Shown: positions 61,889-64,000 of the stretch, in pieces | Layout of the letters: every line of letters begins with the position of its first letter | How positions within the stretch are numbered: the first letter of the stretch is position 1 | Assembly: GCF_023016085.1 (NCBI RefSeq) | Contig: NZ_JALKBF010000001.1 | Span: 372,001 to 436,000, forward strand | Origin: Aliiroseovarius sp. F47248L | GTDB lineage: Bacteria > Pseudomonadota > Alphaproteobacteria > Rhodobacterales > Rhodobacteraceae | Length of the DNA stretch: 64,000 nt | Direction of reading: 5' to 3' | Translations under genes and position numbers: made by a program | Notes under the pieces: model-generated | Seen by the model: only the letters and a program-made list of their open reading frames with translations | The model's database searches: none | What the model was told of the DNA's origin: nothing

Positions 61889-62509
61889 TCAGACATCCTT
61901 GAGCCCCTCGCGGACCAAGTCTTCCGCAATGAGGGCTTGAAGCTCCGAGAATTCCAGCGCGCGGGCTCTCAACCCCGCCGCTTTCCGGCCCAATCGTTCG
62001 GTCAGATTGTCCGCCGTCGCTGGGTCGTTCAGCCGGTACCACCGCGACACTGTTCGCGCCCATGTTCTGCTGGCATCGATCCCGCAAAGCCGCGAAGTAC
62101 TTATCAAAGGTCCTCTCAAGGTAGGGTGACCGGTCTGCATTCCCACAAGTATCGCCCCACCATATTCAGGATCACGGATTGCTATCCAGGGTGATATAGT
62201 CGGCGCATTTTTTAGATCATCAGATGTGGGGCCACTGATACCGAGTTCAAATGAACGACTTGTCATGCGTCTCATCAACTTCGAAATCAACCGCTCCCTG
62301 CAAGACAACCAATCACCTATTGGAACACACCGCGCTGGACCCACCTTAACGTATCGTACCGATGGGGTCAGGGCCTCGAATGCCTTAAGAACCTCAAGCG
62401 GAATCGAACCCGTCACCACATAAGAATCACCGCCCGAAGCCACAGAAATAACGGGGTCTGCTTGCTTCAGAGTTTCCAGAAGAATGAGGTCATAAGCATT
62501 CGGGTCCAA
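61889..62509 (-). CDS. Unrecognised protein, GHPxL/WARTVSRWYRL type
   Basis: A 206-residue protein I cannot assign with confidence. Its second half contains VGMQTGHPTLRGPLISTSRLCGID and then WARTVSRWYRLND, a pattern I recall, weakly, from a DUF found in Rhodobacteraceae accessory regions (possibly DUF6634). The C-terminal part is helical. It starts one base after the upstream phosphoesterase stop and precedes the HAD-like gene by 75 bases, so it belongs to the same operon. Confidence 0.6.
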   Translation of the reverse strand: MDPNAYDLILLETLKQADPVISVASGGDSYVVTGSIPLEVLKAFEALTPSVRYVKVGPARCVPIGDWLSCRERLISKLMRRMTSRSFELGISGPTSDDLKNAPTISPWIAIRDPEYGGAILVGMQTGHPTLRGPLISTSRLCGIDASRTWARTVSRWYRLNDPATADNLTERLGRKAAGLRARALEFSELQALIAEDLVREGLKDV

Positions 62510-62510
62510 C

Positions 62511-63392
62511 TCAGCTCTCCCACACGCATGCGTCGATTAGATAATCGCTTTCCGACCGGTGAAACTCGCGCGCGTAACCGACGCTCACGTTGCGCACATC
62601 CGTCTTGCCGACTATTGCGCGCAACCTTCTGTGGGAGTGACCGAAGAACCAAGCGTCGGGTTCAAACCTTTCGATCAGGTCCGTCATGTCAGAGTGAAAA
62701 GCTGGCGTGAGATCGTCGATCGGTCCGGCGACGGACAAATGCGGTCCGTGATGGGTCACAACAACAGTGCGGCCAGCATCGCCGGCAGGATGAGGTGTCA
62801 TCAACCCGCGCTCAAGCCAATCTCGATGGTCACGGTGAAGTGCCAGAATATCTTCGGGTTCTATTTCACTGACCGACGGCTGCCAACCAATCCCGTCCCC
62901 GGTGGCCAGCGGTTTAACAGGGATCTCCTTCCAAATCTGTGAGTAATCCCGCATGATACGACCAGCGACACCCATGGCTTTCTCCGCGTCCCCGACCAGA
63001 TCGAAATCGGTCCAGAGTGTGCAGCACAGGAGCCGTGTATCGCCATGGCGCAACTCCGCCTGCTGAACGAAATGCGCTCCAATCGACCGTGCGTGTTCGG
63101 CGAGAAGATGTTCGTCGGTCAATGCCGCGCCATAATAATCATGGTTTCCCGGAATGACGTAGATGCGCTCTGGCGCAATATGGTGTGTCAGATAGGAGAG
63201 GCCTCTGATCCACCGTGTCGGCGGCCCGTTTGTCAAATCTCCAGCAATGAGAAGCGCATCGAGTGAGCCGTCGAAGAGACGTTCAAGCCCGCTCGCAGTC
63301 ACGACATTTTCACCAGCCCGTTCATAGCTGTCGATATGAAAATCCGCCAGGATTGCGATCCGGCCGCTCTCGTACGGTATTGTGTGATCCAC
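62511..63392 (-). CDS. Calcineurin-like metallophosphoesterase
   Basis: A 293-residue metallophosphoesterase with IAILADFHIDSYE (about 12-24), LLIAGDLTNGPPTR, VIPGNHDYYGAAL, VTHHGPH and FGHSHRRLRAIVG. The Asp/Asn/His ligands are all present. It differs from the PPP-type protein at the other end of the operon: here the first motif is DFHID and the last GHSH. Substrates in this broad family range from cyclic nucleotides to DNA ends. It is the first gene of the unit; TTTGCGAA repeats lie upstream of it. Confidence 0.82.
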   Translation of the reverse strand: MDHTIPYESGRIAILADFHIDSYERAGENVVTASGLERLFDGSLDALLIAGDLTNGPPTRWIRGLSYLTHHIAPERIYVIPGNHDYYGAALTDEHLLAEHARSIGAHFVQQAELRHGDTRLLCCTLWTDFDLVGDAEKAMGVAGRIMRDYSQIWKEIPVKPLATGDGIGWQPSVSEIEPEDILALHRDHRDWLERGLMTPHPAGDAGRTVVVTHHGPHLSVAGPIDDLTPAFHSDMTDLIERFEPDAWFFGHSHRRLRAIVGKTDVRNVSVGYAREFHRSESDYLIDACVWES

Positions 63393-63816
63393 GTTAATTT
63401 CCCTCGATCGGTCGGCAGAGCTTTGCCGTTACCTGACAGCGGAGCAAGATGCGTGTCAACTCATTAAATAACTGTTTTTAAAAGATTATTTGCGAATAGT
63501 GAAGCCCTCACTTTTTTCGCGCATCTTGGGATATGGCGATGCCCTGTAAGGCAAGGCCGGACGCATCTTTTCCCTGCGTTATTCGCAAGTATAGTCATTT
63601 GCGAAAAATCGTACGGATGGCACCAACGGCCCATTCCGGTCATTGATCGTCTAACAAAGCACCGCTGGGTAGCATCCGGAAGCAGGCATTGTTGACAACA
63701 CAAAGCACCCTATAATGCGTCGAGTAGCTGAGGAGGGGATCTTGCTGGAAGGTGAATCAAATTTGATAGCGTACCAAGTGACGCGTAGATATTGATCAAA
63801 TAGAAAAGGCGGCACT
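63393..63816. promoter_or_regulatory. Promoter region with TTTGCGAA repeats
   Basis: TTTGCGAA occurs at 63489-63496 and 63598-63605, and its complement TTCGCAA at 63582-63588; the last two form an inverted repeat with a 9-nt gap. The region is divergent between the phosphoesterase operon and the gene at the right edge. A repressor binding these sites could control both. No other gene is visible in these 424 bases. Confidence 0.45.
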
Positions 63817-64000
63817 ATGACCCACGTCACATCATCTGCTACCCAGTCTGGCCGTATCGCGGCTCTTCTCGGTCTCAAGAATGCCGCCAAAATGGACGAT
63901 GTCGCGCTCGCGGACAAGATCGCTGAGGGCCTTGAAGCACAGGCAGCCATCGCTATGGAAGCCGCCTTAGGACCGACGATCAATGTCGTCGGGCATATCA
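63817..64000 (+). CDS. Partial gene at window edge, helical antitoxin-like start
   Basis: The first 61 codons of an open frame (GRIAALLGLKNAAKMDDVAL, then ADKIAEGLEAQAAIAMEAAL) that runs off the window. The start resembles the N-terminus of some Xre/ParS-type antitoxins, but I cannot confirm it. AAAAGG precedes the ATG at 63817. Confidence 0.5.
   Translation, partial: MTHVTSSATQSGRIAALLGLKNAAKMDDVALADKIAEGLEAQAAIAMEAALGPTINVVGHI

Noticed and set aside
1..64000. tRNA, rRNA or CRISPR array
   Set aside because: I found no cloverleaf-like stretch with the conserved GTTCRANNC arm outside coding sequence, no rRNA sequence, and no regularly spaced direct repeats.

Overview
The window reads as chromosome of a marine alphaproteobacterium of the Rhodobacteraceae (Roseobacter group). 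This rests on the gene families (DUF1127 proteins, FCD-type GntR and RutR-like TetR regulators, an FnrL-type box, a nap cluster in roseobacter-like order, uvrB convergent with iorAB and next to an NDUFS4-like complex I accessory gene), the moderately high G+C, and GGAG-type ribosome sites. It is not a species-level call. I recognise no rRNA, tRNA, complete insertion sequence or CRISPR array.

Layout. 1-3.1 kb: a two-gene phage-type remnant (ParB-domain DNA methyltransferase and DUF5681 protein), flanked by a perfect 20-bp inverted repeat and a cluster of TTCCCTGT repeats. 3.1-9.4 kb: a GntR regulator divergent from a Liv-type ABC importer that is translationally coupled to a hydantoin/Asp-Glu racemase. 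9.8-13.6 kb: LysR, DoxX, FMN reductase and two pirins, a redox/electrophile-stress set. 14.3-23.3 kb: a stress and amino-acid region (universal stress protein, two DUF1127 proteins, two Rnk/GreA-like proteins, D-amino-acid dehydrogenase, a Cds1-like PLP enzyme, an MFS transporter, Dps). It carries three copies of an apparently undescribed small element, each just upstream of a DUF1127 or Rnk-like gene on the same strand. 23.7-30 kb: a four-gene operon of nitrilase, long Orn/Lys/Arg-type decarboxylase, ATP-grasp ligase and C45 Ntn-hydrolase, which looks like an uncharacterised amine-conjugate pathway. 30.2-33 kb: a secreted vWA protein with seven repeats of about 89 residues.

33-37.8 kb: a coupled three-gene lipid A/glycan modification operon (GT2, ArnT-like GT39, LpxB-N domain protein), divergent from a two-component system. 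38-41.4 kb: a fossil periplasmic nitrate reductase operon (napF-D-A/G-H-B-C). Only napF is intact, and the FNR box is still readable. 41.4-53 kb: reductive pyrimidine catabolism. An NMT1-type ABC importer with dihydropyrimidinase and a ureidopropionase-type hydrolase forms one operon, preT-preA plus an EamA exporter forms another, and two tandem RutR-like regulators lie between them with good operator candidates. 53.4-59.3 kb: an isoquinoline-oxidoreductase-like molybdoenzyme (iorAB), uvrB, and an NDUFS4-like protein. 59.9-63.4 kb: an accessory four-gene operon with two unrelated metallophosphoesterases, a HAD-like protein and an unrecognised protein. A gene truncated by the window edge follows.

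The best candidates for something undescribed are the three-copy small element (short ORF, hairpin with a constant 10-nt loop, terminator), the decarboxylase/ATP-grasp/C45/nitrilase operon, and the double-phosphoesterase/HAD island.
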